From Candida dubliniensis CD36 (taxonomy: Eukaryota; Ascomycota; Pichiomycetes; Serinales; Debaryomycetaceae), in contig NC_012862.1 of the NCBI RefSeq assembly GCF_000026945.1, positions 984,501 to 1,048,500 on the forward strand: 64,000 nt of DNA. Direction: 5' to 3'. Shown one piece after another: positions 24,371 through 34,001 of the stretch. The notes under the pieces were generated by a model that worked only from the letters and a program-made list of their open reading frames with translations, made no database searches and was not told the DNA's origin. Numbering within the stretch: position 1 is the first letter of the stretch; each line of letters begins with the position of its first letter. The position numbers were made by a program, and so were the translations under genes.

Positions 24371-25618
24371 TCATAATACAAAACTTGCCTCGTGCCTCAA
24401 GGTATTCAATGGTAATGCTTTCTTTTGACTGCCATCCCATTTTAACAGCTCTTCAAACATATTAATGGCAGACCCATCTCTAGAAACTGACGTAGAGTTT
24501 GCTGGCGATGAAAATATCGAAACACATTCGGGTGATGGGCATATGGCTCCGTGTAATGTAGCATCCTTATTTAAGGAATCAAAACGCCCGCGTTCTAGTC
24601 TCTCATTTATCGAACTCGAATGCGACAAAGCTGGTGCTGACAAACCTCCCGCCTTTTGTAGTATATTTTTTATTTGGTCTCTTTGCAATGCTGACAAATT
24701 TGAAAATGATCTTTTGAGAGGCAGCAGAATCGTGATTGTTGGCTTGGCCAAGTTGGTTTTCAAAAAAGAATGTTGAAGCAACTGACTTGGAGTAAATCTC
24801 TTTTGTGGATCAACCCGTAAGCATGCCAATATAAAATCTTTGGCTTCTGAGGAAATATCAACCCAATACTCACTAGGCTCAAATAAGTATTTGCAATTGC
24901 GAATAGCATCTTTTGTTTCATCATCATCATCACAGTCAAATGGCATGTATCCACATAGCATAAAATAAACACACACACCTATTGCCCAAACATCTACAGG
25001 GAAGTCGTATCCAATTTTGCGGTCTAACATTTCTGGGGCCATATAACTTAAAGTCCCTGAAATTTCATGAAATTTTTCCTGTGGTTGTAAAATTTTGGCA
25101 AGACCAAAATCCCCTAATAAGATACTGTCCTGGTGTTTACTTTGGAAAAATACATTTTCTGCTTTGATGTCGTGATGAAGTATTTGATGCTTGTGAAGGA
25201 AATCGACAGATTCCACCAATTGTTTTGTTATCGTGCGAGTAGTTTGCTCATTTAATTTCCCTTCGTCAGCAATCTTGTTCCACAAATCTCCGCCGCGAGC
25301 AAGATCTGTAACTAAATAGAAACTTTCCTCAGTTTCAAAATAATCTATGAGCGACAAAAGGTGGCTATGGGATAAGGAAATTCGATTCAAGACTTTAAAT
25401 TCATTTTTAAGCATATTTTCAAACCCATACATCAACCTTTTGTTGTACTTCTTTGCCGCATAGTGTCTTCCAGTCGATGTGTTTTTGCATTCAAATACTA
25501 CAGAATATGATCCATCTCCCAAGGGTTTTTTGGATAAGATATAGGAAGTGTTGTTGGCAGTTGTAGTAGTGTCTCCAGTGTCTTCGTCCCAAGGTGTGAA
25601 CTTACTTGTCTTGGTCAT
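24371..25618 (-). CDS. CMK1: CaM-kinase-family Ser/Thr protein kinase
   Basis: 415 residues. Kinase domain at about 28-287: glycine loop GDGSYSVVF (34-42), ATP lysine in HYAAKKY (about 56), catalytic loop HHDIKAEN (148-155), DFG 170-172, APE 194-196. The catalytic loop has His in place of the Arg of the usual HRD and Ile-Lys-Ala in place of Leu-Lys-Pro; the essential Asp, Lys and Asn are kept, so the kinase should be active but not of the RD-regulated type. After the domain, KRSFSNLSALQRDQIKNILQ is a basic amphipathic stretch that could be autoinhibitory or calmodulin-binding. The best family fit is the Ca2+/calmodulin-dependent kinases; CMK1 is the name I recall for the kinase between NTO1 and MAK21 in C. 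albicans. An Rck-type kinase is the alternative. Divergent from MAK21. Confidence 0.72.
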   Translation of the reverse strand: MTKTSKFTPWDEDTGDTTTTANNTSYILSKKPLGDGSYSVVFECKNTSTGRHYAAKKYNKRLMYGFENMLKNEFKVLNRISLSHSHLLSLIDYFETEESFYLVTDLARGGDLWNKIADEGKLNEQTTRTITKQLVESVDFLHKHQILHHDIKAENVFFQSKHQDSILLGDFGLAKILQPQEKFHEISGTLSYMAPEMLDRKIGYDFPVDVWAIGVCVYFMLCGYMPFDCDDDDETKDAIRNCKYLFEPSEYWVDISSEAKDFILACLRVDPQKRFTPSQLLQHSFLKTNLAKPTITILLPLKRSFSNLSALQRDQIKNILQKAGGLSAPALSHSSSINERLERGRFDSLNKDATLHGAICPSPECVSIFSSPANSTSVSRDGSAINMFEELLKWDGSQKKALPLNTLRHEASFVL

Positions 25619-26274
25619 CGTGTGCTTGTTGATGAGAACAAGAGAGAAAGTTAAAATTAGGGGAAAATTTACACTTATATATGTATTTTTTTTCTTTGGT
25701 TGCTTTTTATTACAATAAACAAAAGAAAAGAAACAAAAGAAGTTTTTCCGAGAAATACATCTTGGTCATGTCGGGGTGACAAAAATTTTGTTGGAGTTGT
25801 TGCTACGGCGCTTTATTTAACTCTTCTTTGAGACAATAATGCTGTTGAAATTGATTGGTTTTTAAATAAACAATTCTGATACCATCCTGACAATATATAT
25901 ACATTTTATAACAGAAATTTATAGAAAGTCAACAAAAACGAAAACACAGTACCCAAATCTCCACATCATCCGATAAATATAATTTAGAGGAGAACACACC
26001 ACCACCACAACAACAACAAATGCGCGGAGAATTAAGGTTCAAAAAAAAAAAAAAGGAAATTTTTTCCGAAACCTTATAATTTTTTAGACTTCTGTATTAG
26101 GAAGTAAATGAGAAACTTAAAGATATTAGTTAGATCTAAGTAAATTTTTTTTTTGTGAGAGCTCATCACATTCCAAAAGGAGAGATGAGAAAAAAAAAAT
26201 ACTTCAATAAATCAAGTAACGGTTTAAGAAATATCTTTTGACAACCATTACTTTATTCTTTTACTACATCGGTC
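25619..26274. promoter_or_regulatory. Divergent promoter region of CMK1 and MAK21
   Basis: 656 bases between two divergent starts. On the MAK21 side, a long A/T tract around 26140-26155 is followed closely by GAGCTCATCAC (about 26159-26169), resembling the RRPE-plus-PAC arrangement of ribosome-biogenesis genes, though the PAC match is imperfect. A TATATATATA box near 25894-25902 is also present. Function is inferred from motif likeness. Confidence 0.4.
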
Positions 26275-29200
26275 ATGAGTACAGGTTTAAACTTGTCCTC
26301 ATTGAAGGATAAAATATTTAATAAATTAAGTTTACAGAAAGACAATCAGAACAAAACAAAACAGAAACCAAAGAAAACAGACTCAAATGACAAAGAGATA
26401 AAAAACGATAAAAAGAAACAAACTATACCAGCAAAAACGAATGTCCAAAAATCGAAAGATATTGATGAAATATTACGTCGTGAAGCATTAGCATTAGGTG
26501 CAACTGACGAGGACTTGAAACTAGTGGAAGGAATTGAAAGTGACGATGATAAAAGCGAACAGGAATTTGACGATGACTCGCAATTGGACAAAACTTTTAG
26601 TGCTGATTTGAGTAAGTTCATGAAAGGAATAGGTTTAGGGGAAGGGGAAGCTATGGTAGTAAGTGAAGATGAGGAAGAAGAGGTTCCCGAGTTAGTTGAA
26701 GAGGAGGAGGAGGAGGAGGAAGAAGAAGAAGAAGAAGAAGAAGAAGAAGAAGAAGAACAAGAGGTTGTGGTTGAAGAGACAAAAATTGACAATAAAAAAT
26801 CTAAACAGGAGCCCGATAAGGTGACAGACCTTTCATCAGTGTCAAGTTCCAAATTGATAGTTCCTAATAGAACAGATTGGTTCAATATTGTAGAAGTGCC
26901 AACTGAAACCCCAGAGAAATTGGATAGATTTGCTAGAGAAAGATTATTAGAAAGGGCACAAAAGACCATTGAAAAAGATAATAAAACTTATTTGGAAGAA
27001 TTTGCTTCAAACACTTCACAAAAAAAGTTCTTGTCTCAAATCTTGTCAGATGGTACTTTGAATGATAAAATTTCAGCATTGACATTATTGATTCAAGAAG
27101 CACCTTTACATAACTTGAAAGCGTTAGATACCTTGTTAGCATATTGTGACAAAAAGTCAAGAACTGCTGCTTTGCAATCTATTGTAGCGTTAAAGGATTT
27201 GCTCATCAACAGCTTATTACCTGATCGCAAGCTATTTGCCTTCGACAAGCAGCCGTTAAGAAAAGATGATAGTGACATTCAGTTAGCCATTTACTATTTC
27301 GAAGATCACTTGAAAAAAGTATATTTCAAATTAATCCAGATATTGGAAAAATTGTCTCACGATCCTATAGTTCATGTGAGAATGACAGTTGTTAACCATA
27401 TTTTTGATTTATTAGGTGCTAAGCCAGAACAAGAAGTTAACTTGTTAAAATTGGGTGTCAATAAATTAGGTGATATTGACAATAAAGTTTCTGCCAAGGC
27501 TTCGTACTTGATTTTACAATTAGAACAAGCACACCCAGCTATGAAACAAATCATTACTGATGCTGTTATTGATGTTATTTTCCAAAGCAATAATGACGAT
27601 CACGCCAAGTACTATGGTATCACAACCTTAAATCAAACCATTTTGACCAGGAAAGAACACGAGTTAGCTAATTCTTTAGTAAAGACCTATTTTGCCTTGT
27701 TTGAAAAGGTTTTGGTTGAAAGCGATGGATACAATAAAGACACCAAAGAAGATAAATCTATTGGCGACTCCAAAAAGGGTAGAAAGAATAACCGTAAAAA
27801 CTTTAAGAAAGGTAAAAAGGGAGGTAAATCAGTCAAAGTTGAAGAGAAGACTGAACAAGAGCTTGTTGAGGAAAAGAATGCTAAATTTTTTTCCGCATTA
27901 CTTACTGGGTTAAACCGTGCATTCCCTTTTTCCAAATTGCCTAATGAAATCTTTCAGAACCATTTGAACACTTTGTTTAAAATCACACACAGTAGCAACT
28001 TCAACACTTCTATTCAAGCTTTGGTCTTGATTAATCATATAGTGACCGAACAGAAATTGAATTCCGATAGATACTACAGGACATTGTACGAATCATTGTT
28101 GGATCCTCGATTGGCTAATTCATCCAAACAAGGAATTTATTTGAATTTATTATTTAAATCGTTGAAAAACGACGTTGGTAATATACCTAGAGTATTGGCA
28201 TTTGTGAAGAGAATGCTACAAATATGTTCTCATTGGTTGAATGTTGGCGCTATTGCAGGTATGTTATATTTGATGATGCAGCTATCGAACACAATCCCTG
28301 AAGTTTCTGATTTATTAGTAGAGTTTGCTTCCAGACCCGAAGAACCAACCGAGAAGGATGCACCAGAAGCCGAGAAGTCCAAAGATGAAAACAAAGACAT
28401 TGAATATGACCCAAGAAAACGTGATCCTAAATTTGCCAATGCCAATAGATCTTCTTTATGGGAAATCCACCAATTCTTGAATCATTATCACCCAACAATT
28501 GCCATCTATGCATCCTCGTTCTTGGACGGAACAGAGCAAGTTAAACCAGATTTGGGTTTATATACTCTATCCCATTTCTTAGATCGTTTTGTATATAAAA
28601 ACGCTAAGCAAAAACCTCAAACAAAAGGTTCATCGATTATGCAACCTTTGGGTGGTGCTCATACAGGATCCTTGTTGGTCCGATCTACTAATCTTGTTGA
28701 TACCACAGTTCCTGTAAATACTGAAAACTGGCTTAGTAAGAAGATTGAGGATATCAAACCAGATGAAAAGTTTTTCCACCAATACTTTAGTACCAAAGTT
28801 AACAAATTAAAGACCAAGAAAGATGATAAGAGAACAAAAGAAGCAAGAGAAGGTGATAATGAGGACGAGGACGATAATGACATGGATGATGATGAAGTTT
28901 GGAAGGCTTTGGTTAAATCTCGTCCAGAGGTGGAGGACGCTTCCGAAGACGATTTTTCAGATTTCGATGAAAACGATTTTGCTGACATGGATAGTGAAGA
29001 AGATGGTGATGAAAATGAAAAGGAAGTAAACAAAGAAGAAGAAGAAGAAGATATTGAAGGTGAATTTAGTGATGCTGAACTTGAAGCAGAACTTGAAGAT
29101 GGAGATGATGACGACGAGTTAGATCAAGATGACTTTGATGATGAGGAGAAGGCTATGTTTGCAATTAACGATGAAGATGAATTTGAGGATGACGAAATAG

Positions 29201-29397
29201 AGTTGAAGATGTTGGGAGATGATGACGATGAAGAAGAAGAAGAGTCTGAAGAGGAAGAACAACAACAAAAGAGAAAACGTAGTAGAGAAAGCGATTCACA
29301 CTCAAAGAAAAAGTCAAAGAAACAAAGGGTCAAAGATTTACCAATATTTGCTTCTGCAGAAGATTATGCAGAATACTTGGACTCTGACAACGAATAA
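26275..29397 (+). CDS. MAK21: Mak21/Noc1-like 60S ribosome biogenesis factor
   Basis: 1040 residues, close to yeast Mak21 (about 1025). An N-terminal Lys-rich part is followed by a long poly-Glu tract (about residues 140-162, from a GAG/GAA repeat), an alpha-helical HEAT-like body, and the CBF/Mak21 domain (about 540-730, including LLFKSLKNDVGNIPRVLAFV). The C-terminus is a long acidic region with D/E runs, then a basic Lys-rich patch and a short end (LPIFASAEDYAEYLDSDNE). Mak21/Noc1 forms a nucleolar complex with Noc2 for intranuclear pre-60S maturation. The poly-Glu stretch gives rise to antisense Ser-rich frames that are not genes. Convergent with the DUR3-like gene (147 bp). The upstream region has RRPE/PAC-like sequence. 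Confidence 0.93.
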   Translation: MSTGLNLSSLKDKIFNKLSLQKDNQNKTKQKPKKTDSNDKEIKNDKKKQTIPAKTNVQKSKDIDEILRREALALGATDEDLKLVEGIESDDDKSEQEFDDDSQLDKTFSADLSKFMKGIGLGEGEAMVVSEDEEEEVPELVEEEEEEEEEEEEEEEEEEEEQEVVVEETKIDNKKSKQEPDKVTDLSSVSSSKLIVPNRTDWFNIVEVPTETPEKLDRFARERLLERAQKTIEKDNKTYLEEFASNTSQKKFLSQILSDGTLNDKISALTLLIQEAPLHNLKALDTLLAYCDKKSRTAALQSIVALKDLLINSLLPDRKLFAFDKQPLRKDDSDIQLAIYYFEDHLKKVYFKLIQILEKLSHDPIVHVRMTVVNHIFDLLGAKPEQEVNLLKLGVNKLGDIDNKVSAKASYLILQLEQAHPAMKQIITDAVIDVIFQSNNDDHAKYYGITTLNQTILTRKEHELANSLVKTYFALFEKVLVESDGYNKDTKEDKSIGDSKKGRKNNRKNFKKGKKGGKSVKVEEKTEQELVEEKNAKFFSALLTGLNRAFPFSKLPNEIFQNHLNTLFKITHSSNFNTSIQALVLINHIVTEQKLNSDRYYRTLYESLLDPRLANSSKQGIYLNLLFKSLKNDVGNIPRVLAFVKRMLQICSHWLNVGAIAGMLYLMMQLSNTIPEVSDLLVEFASRPEEPTEKDAPEAEKSKDENKDIEYDPRKRDPKFANANRSSLWEIHQFLNHYHPTIAIYASSFLDGTEQVKPDLGLYTLSHFLDRFVYKNAKQKPQTKGSSIMQPLGGAHTGSLLVRSTNLVDTTVPVNTENWLSKKIEDIKPDEKFFHQYFSTKVNKLKTKKDDKRTKEAREGDNEDEDDNDMDDDEVWKALVKSRPEVEDASEDDFSDFDENDFADMDSEEDGDENEKEVNKEEEEEDIEGEFSDAELEAELEDGDDDDELDQDDFDDEEKAMFAINDEDEFEDDEIELKMLGDDDDEEEEESEEEEQQQKRKRSRESDSHSKKKSKKQRVKDLPIFASAEDYAEYLDSDNE
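26694..26758 (+). repeat. GAG/GAA repeat encoding poly-Glu in MAK21
   Basis: About 20 successive Glu codons, first GAG then GAA, inside the MAK21 acidic region. The near-pure GAA half is a candidate for length polymorphism. Confidence 0.85.
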
Positions 29398-29544
29398 ATA
29401 CATATTGTATGATCTAGGTTTTGACACATTGAAACTTTTCAAAGCACTGTCAGTTCTGGGGAGTATAAATAGCAAAATTTAACCAATCTAATAATAAATA
29501 AATAAATAAATACACAACGACACAACTAAATTAAATTATAACGT

Positions 29545-31551
29545 TCATTTCTTCTTGATGTAATCATTGTAAACCCCTTTGAATACTTTGGCCATAGAAT
29601 GTCTTCCCGTATAAAATGGAATAACACCAATTACAATCAATGTCACATATAGCCAAATTAATCCGACTGTGACATAACCTTTGAAGTAAGTAGGAGTGAA
29701 GATCCAATCTCTGTAAACAGACATTGGCCATATAAGCCAAGTTATTAATAAAATAAAAATTGCAGCACCAGTAGCAATTTTGATCCAAAAGTCCAATTCT
29801 TTTTCTGTTAATTTAGTAGGATGTTCTTGTTGTTCCAAAGACGAGTTTCGATCAGAGTCGACGTTGACTTCAACTTGATCATTTTTTTCAGTTTTTTCTC
29901 TTTCAGTTTCAGATGATAAATCTTCTTGAGTCGAATCGTCACTCTTGACTAACAAATCCGCTTTCTTCAATTGATCCCAATCAAATTTTTCTGGTTTTAT
30001 AAGTGAAATAATAATACTCAACACACCTGGCAACAACAATGCAGTCAAAGAACTGTACAAAGCAGGTAATTGACCACCAGTTGATGCAATAGTGACTTCT
30101 CCGTAGAAATGGTAAGCGGTAGATAACCACACAGCCAACCCAGCAGCAAAACCTGCTAGTGGGGAAATAAACGCAGCCCAAAACGTTTGTCTATTCCAAG
30201 TCACTGTTAATATAATTGGAATTACACCTGGACAGATAAGAATTGGATAAAAGTAAGTATACCAGGTCATATTAATTCCGACATAATGTAACATGATACT
30301 GAATCCAGCAATACCAAATCCAAATACAATACAAGTAATATGAGACACCTTAATCATGGATTTATTTTGAGCATCTGGCTTAAAGTATCTTTTGTAGATG
30401 TCAAATGTTACAATTGATGAGACAGAAACCATTTGGGCAGAAACTGTCGATGTGACAGCCAAATAAAAAATCAAAAGTAAGGCACCAACACCCCCATTCC
30501 CGATAGTTGCTTTTAACACGTAGGGCAACACAAATCCAGAGTCCACTTCATACTGGTTCATTTTACGAGGGTATGTAGGAAACGAAGGGTCAGTTTCCAA
30601 AAAGTGCAGAGATCCACCAATGATTGCACTCAATGGCCAAACATTTGAGCATATAAGAAAAGCAGTGATGAGGTAAGATGGAACGGTGCTTCGGGGACGT
30701 GCAGAAAATGTCTTTTGCCAAAAGGATGAGTCCATAATGGACAACCCAAAGTTACCTGCAGTTAAAATCAAACCAAAAATTGCAGCACCTTGGGACTTAC
30801 CCGTGAGAATTGAACCATCGTAATTTCCTTCAATGTGTTTGGTCGCACTTACTTTAAGCAACTTTTCATACAAACCATTTAATCCACCAACTTGTTCAGA
30901 AGTCAAGACTGAAGTGTTCAAATAGCACAAGATGATCAATAAAATGGAACTGTGCACAAAATCAGTAAGAAATGTTGCCTTTAGTCCACCAACAACAGTA
31001 TATAACAAAACTCCAAAGGGAATCAACATAGTAGAGGCAACAATATGAAGATTACCAGCAATAATCGAAATACCAGATGCACATGCCAAAATCATTGCCA
31101 GGCAAGAACAAATGTTACAAATCAAAGATAATGTCAAGTAAAGTAAATGTGCTGACTTACCGTATCTCAATTCAATTGCCTCTAATGAAGTATGTGCTGT
31201 TGGGATCTTCTTTTTGGCATGGATCCCAATAACACTCATAACCGCAATTTGTATTCCTAAACCAGCTCCATAGTAATACCCAGCTTGTATCCCATAATTG
31301 TAGGTCATCAGTGAAACAAGCAAAAATTCCGTACTCCAACTCCAACTCGAATAAACAGCAGAAGCTGAAAGGAAAGTACCCACTGATCTATTTGCCACTG
31401 CAAATGTTTCTGTACTGTTTGCATTTTCATGAAGATATTTTTGCAACAAAAAAGTGGTTAAAATCATACCACCGGCGAATAAGGCACCAACCCCCACTAA
31501 AACGCCATACCCTGCTGCTTGGTCTAATAAATGCACTGCACTGTCTGACAT
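29545..31551 (-). CDS. DUR3-family urea/polyamine transporter (sodium:solute symporter superfamily)
   Basis: 668 residues, slightly shorter than yeast Dur3 (735). About 13-15 hydrophobic segments run through the protein. Family-like stretches include SASAVYSSWSWSTEFLLVSL near residue 60, GGLKATFLTDFVHS, and GNFGLSIMDSSFWQKTFSAR near 270. A hydrophilic acidic loop (about 520-585) separates the core from the last two or three TM helices. Dur3 proteins import urea and polyamines at the plasma membrane under nitrogen control. C. albicans has several paralogues; I think this may be the one called DUR35 but I am not sure, so I give no symbol. GATAA-type sites in the upstream 600 bp are compatible with GATA-factor control. 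It sits next to STP3, another nitrogen-acquisition gene. Confidence 0.87.
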   Translation of the reverse strand: MSDSAVHLLDQAAGYGVLVGVGALFAGGMILTTFLLQKYLHENANSTETFAVANRSVGTFLSASAVYSSWSWSTEFLLVSLMTYNYGIQAGYYYGAGLGIQIAVMSVIGIHAKKKIPTAHTSLEAIELRYGKSAHLLYLTLSLICNICSCLAMILACASGISIIAGNLHIVASTMLIPFGVLLYTVVGGLKATFLTDFVHSSILLIILCYLNTSVLTSEQVGGLNGLYEKLLKVSATKHIEGNYDGSILTGKSQGAAIFGLILTAGNFGLSIMDSSFWQKTFSARPRSTVPSYLITAFLICSNVWPLSAIIGGSLHFLETDPSFPTYPRKMNQYEVDSGFVLPYVLKATIGNGGVGALLLIFYLAVTSTVSAQMVSVSSIVTFDIYKRYFKPDAQNKSMIKVSHITCIVFGFGIAGFSIMLHYVGINMTWYTYFYPILICPGVIPIILTVTWNRQTFWAAFISPLAGFAAGLAVWLSTAYHFYGEVTIASTGGQLPALYSSLTALLLPGVLSIIISLIKPEKFDWDQLKKADLLVKSDDSTQEDLSSETEREKTEKNDQVEVNVDSDRNSSLEQQEHPTKLTEKELDFWIKIATGAAIFILLITWLIWPMSVYRDWIFTPTYFKGYVTVGLIWLYVTLIVIGVIPFYTGRHSMAKVFKGVYNDYIKKK

Positions 31552-32681
31552 TTGAAATCTCTTTTGTACTGTTAATTAAACTTCCCTTTGCAAAAACACT
31601 GTCAGTGGCAGGAATATACAGTATGAATAGAAACTATTACACAATTTATTTGTAGGCAGAACCATGTTGGTGTATTTATATATCTTTTCAAAGTTATCTT
31701 CAATCTAGATAATTGTTCTACCCTTACAACAAACTTATTAATTCACATTTCCCTCTCGGCTCACAATAATGCTACCCGAAACCGGTGTCACAACAAAGTG
31801 TTGTAGATAAAGAGGTAAACAATAAGAAGCTAATCTTTTCAGACTGTGGCACCTGCTTCGTTTTTTTTTTTTTTTTCACTCAATGGGATTTGTGTGGCTT
31901 GTTCAAACTAAAATTTTTGTTGCACCCAAACCGCAATATATTATACTCTCTTACCCCAATCAACAACGTTGATGGTAATTGTCCTGTTTCTATTATTTTC
32001 GTCATATCTAGTGTGGCATCTTTTAAACAACTAATTGATTAATTTTAAATATAGTCAATTACCGTATATGCAAGGTGACCTTATGAGACTATTACCATTG
32101 GCCCAGCAATATAAAGCAATTCAGTTGTAGAGTTCTCGAAACCTGGGCAATGTATAGTACCTGCTTATCATTGCACATGGATGAGTTTTATCAATTCTTT
32201 CATTGGTGGATGATTTGAATCGCATGGACTGTTAGACGGGTTAAATACATTTCTCCTGATATAATTTTTTTTTTTTTTGCATTGCCACCAAGATTTCTTC
32301 TGCATTGATGTAAGGTGTCACAACAATTCACTAAGGTATAGACGTAATTTTGTACATGCTGTGACATCGCCAAATCTCTCTTTTTCCAGAAGGTAAACAA
32401 GAGAAAGAGTTTTCAATATAGCATCAAAAACAACTTCAGATTTTTCTTTTGGAGTACTTGGTACGATAGATGTGTAGGGAATGGTATTCACAGCTTTGTT
32501 GTTCAATCAACCAATTATACCATACCAAATTACCTAGAGCACTTATAATAACGTACAAATAATCCATATATTATGTCCATAAAGATAAATTATTAAACTA
32601 AATGAAGTAAGAAAAGAAAAGAAATAATAACCGAAACCATATACCATAAAGAAGTAAAATTAATATCACACATACTATGAC
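31552..32681. other. DUR3-like promoter region and spacer before STP3 3' end
   Basis: About 1.1 kb. GATAA near 31708 and its reverse complement TTATC near 32163 are candidate GATA-factor sites. There is a T-run at about 31860-31876 and another near 32265. Small frames (under 90 codons) are not credible. The right part should contain the STP3 3' UTR. Confidence 0.5.
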
Positions 32682-34001
32682 TTAATCTAGCAATAGATTA
32701 CTTACATTCTGTTTATATGTCACAGTGCCTGTACACTTACCGGCTTCAATATGGTTTTCCAACCATTCAGAGTTGCTATCAAAGAATTGGAAACAACCAG
32801 CACATCGTCCACTAAAACTGCTTCTCTGGTTTGCCTTTACACCAGCAGGATAAATAAAATGAAGTGCCCTCAAATGAACCTTAAAAGTATCCCTTCGACT
32901 GAATCCACCTGTTGGATGGCATTTACTGCCATAAACACCATGATTATCGAAAAATGGACATTCGAATGCTTTGTTTGTAGAATGCTTTTTTAAATGTCTC
33001 GTGAGGTATCCCTTAACTTTGAAAGAGGCATCACAAGATGGACAGTCAAATCTATTCTCGATTGTCCCGTTTTTTGTCGTCGTGACTTTTTTAACATCAA
33101 TATTGTTTGTTTTAGTAGTAGTGGTAATAACTATAGGTTCATCTTGATTTGGAAACACTGGTTGTTTTTTCTTGGTATATCTTCTCTTGGTATATTTTCT
33201 CTTGGTGGTTGGAGATACAGACAAATCACTGCTTGAAGCTACAGAAGAACTGCATGATGGTATAAGTTGTGCTGTGGATGATGATGATGAAGAAGTTGGT
33301 ATTGGTGGTGAAATTGATTCGTGTTTTCTTTTTCTTGATGGGTGAGCTCTTGGTGGATGTGGTGGTGGTACAAACTCGTCATCTAATGGTTCGATAGATG
33401 AAACTGTCGAAACAGACCGTGAGAAGTAAGACTCGACATCATCTGAAGAAACTTCATGTTGCGGTAAAACAAGTGGTGTAGCAAAGTCTTCAAAATATGG
33501 TGTTTCAATATTTAATTGTTGGTGATGTAATGGTGGTGGCTGTCTGCCAATCATATCAAATATATCGATTTGTTCGGAGATTTTGTTGCTCTTGAAAAAC
33601 TCATCTGCTGGAGATGAACTATGTGCTTGTGGTGAGTCGAAAAAGTCAATTAATTGAATTAAGTTGTGGTGACCATAAGCATCTTTGGAGGAGTGGTTAA
33701 AAAGCTCAATTTGATCAGATTCACCAAATCCCAAATCCAAATCATCTGCGGCACAATTCACGGGGAATATTCTTTGTTGCTTAACATTATTGATATCCTT
33801 AATCTTTTGGATTGGTGGGAATAATTCCTGGTATCTTTGTGTTCCATAAATCAATCTGTGTAAAAACCTGACAACATGGAATTTGAAGCTATCAAGACTC
33901 GTCGTGGTAAAAGGTTCGTATCTTTTCCCTTTATTTGGTGATATGGTGTACAAACTTTTGTTTGATGTGTGGTTGATTAAACCTATGGAAAGTATCAACA
34001 T
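32682..34001 (-). CDS. STP3: Stp-family C2H2 zinc-finger transcription factor
   Basis: 439 residues. The C-terminal 120 residues form the Stp-type zinc-finger module: a classical C2H2 finger (about 320-340, CPSCDASFKVKGYLTRHLKK), a longer irregular second finger (CPFFDNHG ... HLRALH) and a third (CAGCFQFF ... HIEAGKC). The N-terminus has an amphipathic stretch (FKFHVVRFLHRLIYGTQRYQ, about 45-64) like the Stp1/Stp2 regulatory region that keeps the factor latent in the cytoplasm until SPS-sensor/Ssy5 cleavage. Basic repeats KRKYTKRRYTKKK are likely nuclear localisation signals. In C. albicans this factor (STP3, also described as Stp1) drives secreted protease SAP2 and oligopeptide transporter genes during growth on protein. 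The neighbour is a urea/polyamine permease. The 3.5-kb upstream spacer is long for such a gene. Confidence 0.85.
   Translation of the reverse strand: MLILSIGLINHTSNKSLYTISPNKGKRYEPFTTTSLDSFKFHVVRFLHRLIYGTQRYQELFPPIQKIKDINNVKQQRIFPVNCAADDLDLGFGESDQIELFNHSSKDAYGHHNLIQLIDFFDSPQAHSSSPADEFFKSNKISEQIDIFDMIGRQPPPLHHQQLNIETPYFEDFATPLVLPQHEVSSDDVESYFSRSVSTVSSIEPLDDEFVPPPHPPRAHPSRKRKHESISPPIPTSSSSSSTAQLIPSCSSSVASSSDLSVSPTTKRKYTKRRYTKKKQPVFPNQDEPIVITTTTKTNNIDVKKVTTTKNGTIENRFDCPSCDASFKVKGYLTRHLKKHSTNKAFECPFFDNHGVYGSKCHPTGGFSRRDTFKVHLRALHFIYPAGVKANQRSSFSGRCAGCFQFFDSNSEWLENHIEAGKCTGTVTYKQNVSNLLLD

Noticed and set aside
26346..26969. 207-codon antisense frame over MAK21
   Set aside because: Poly-Ser mirror image of the MAK21 poly-Glu repeat; a shadow of the real gene.
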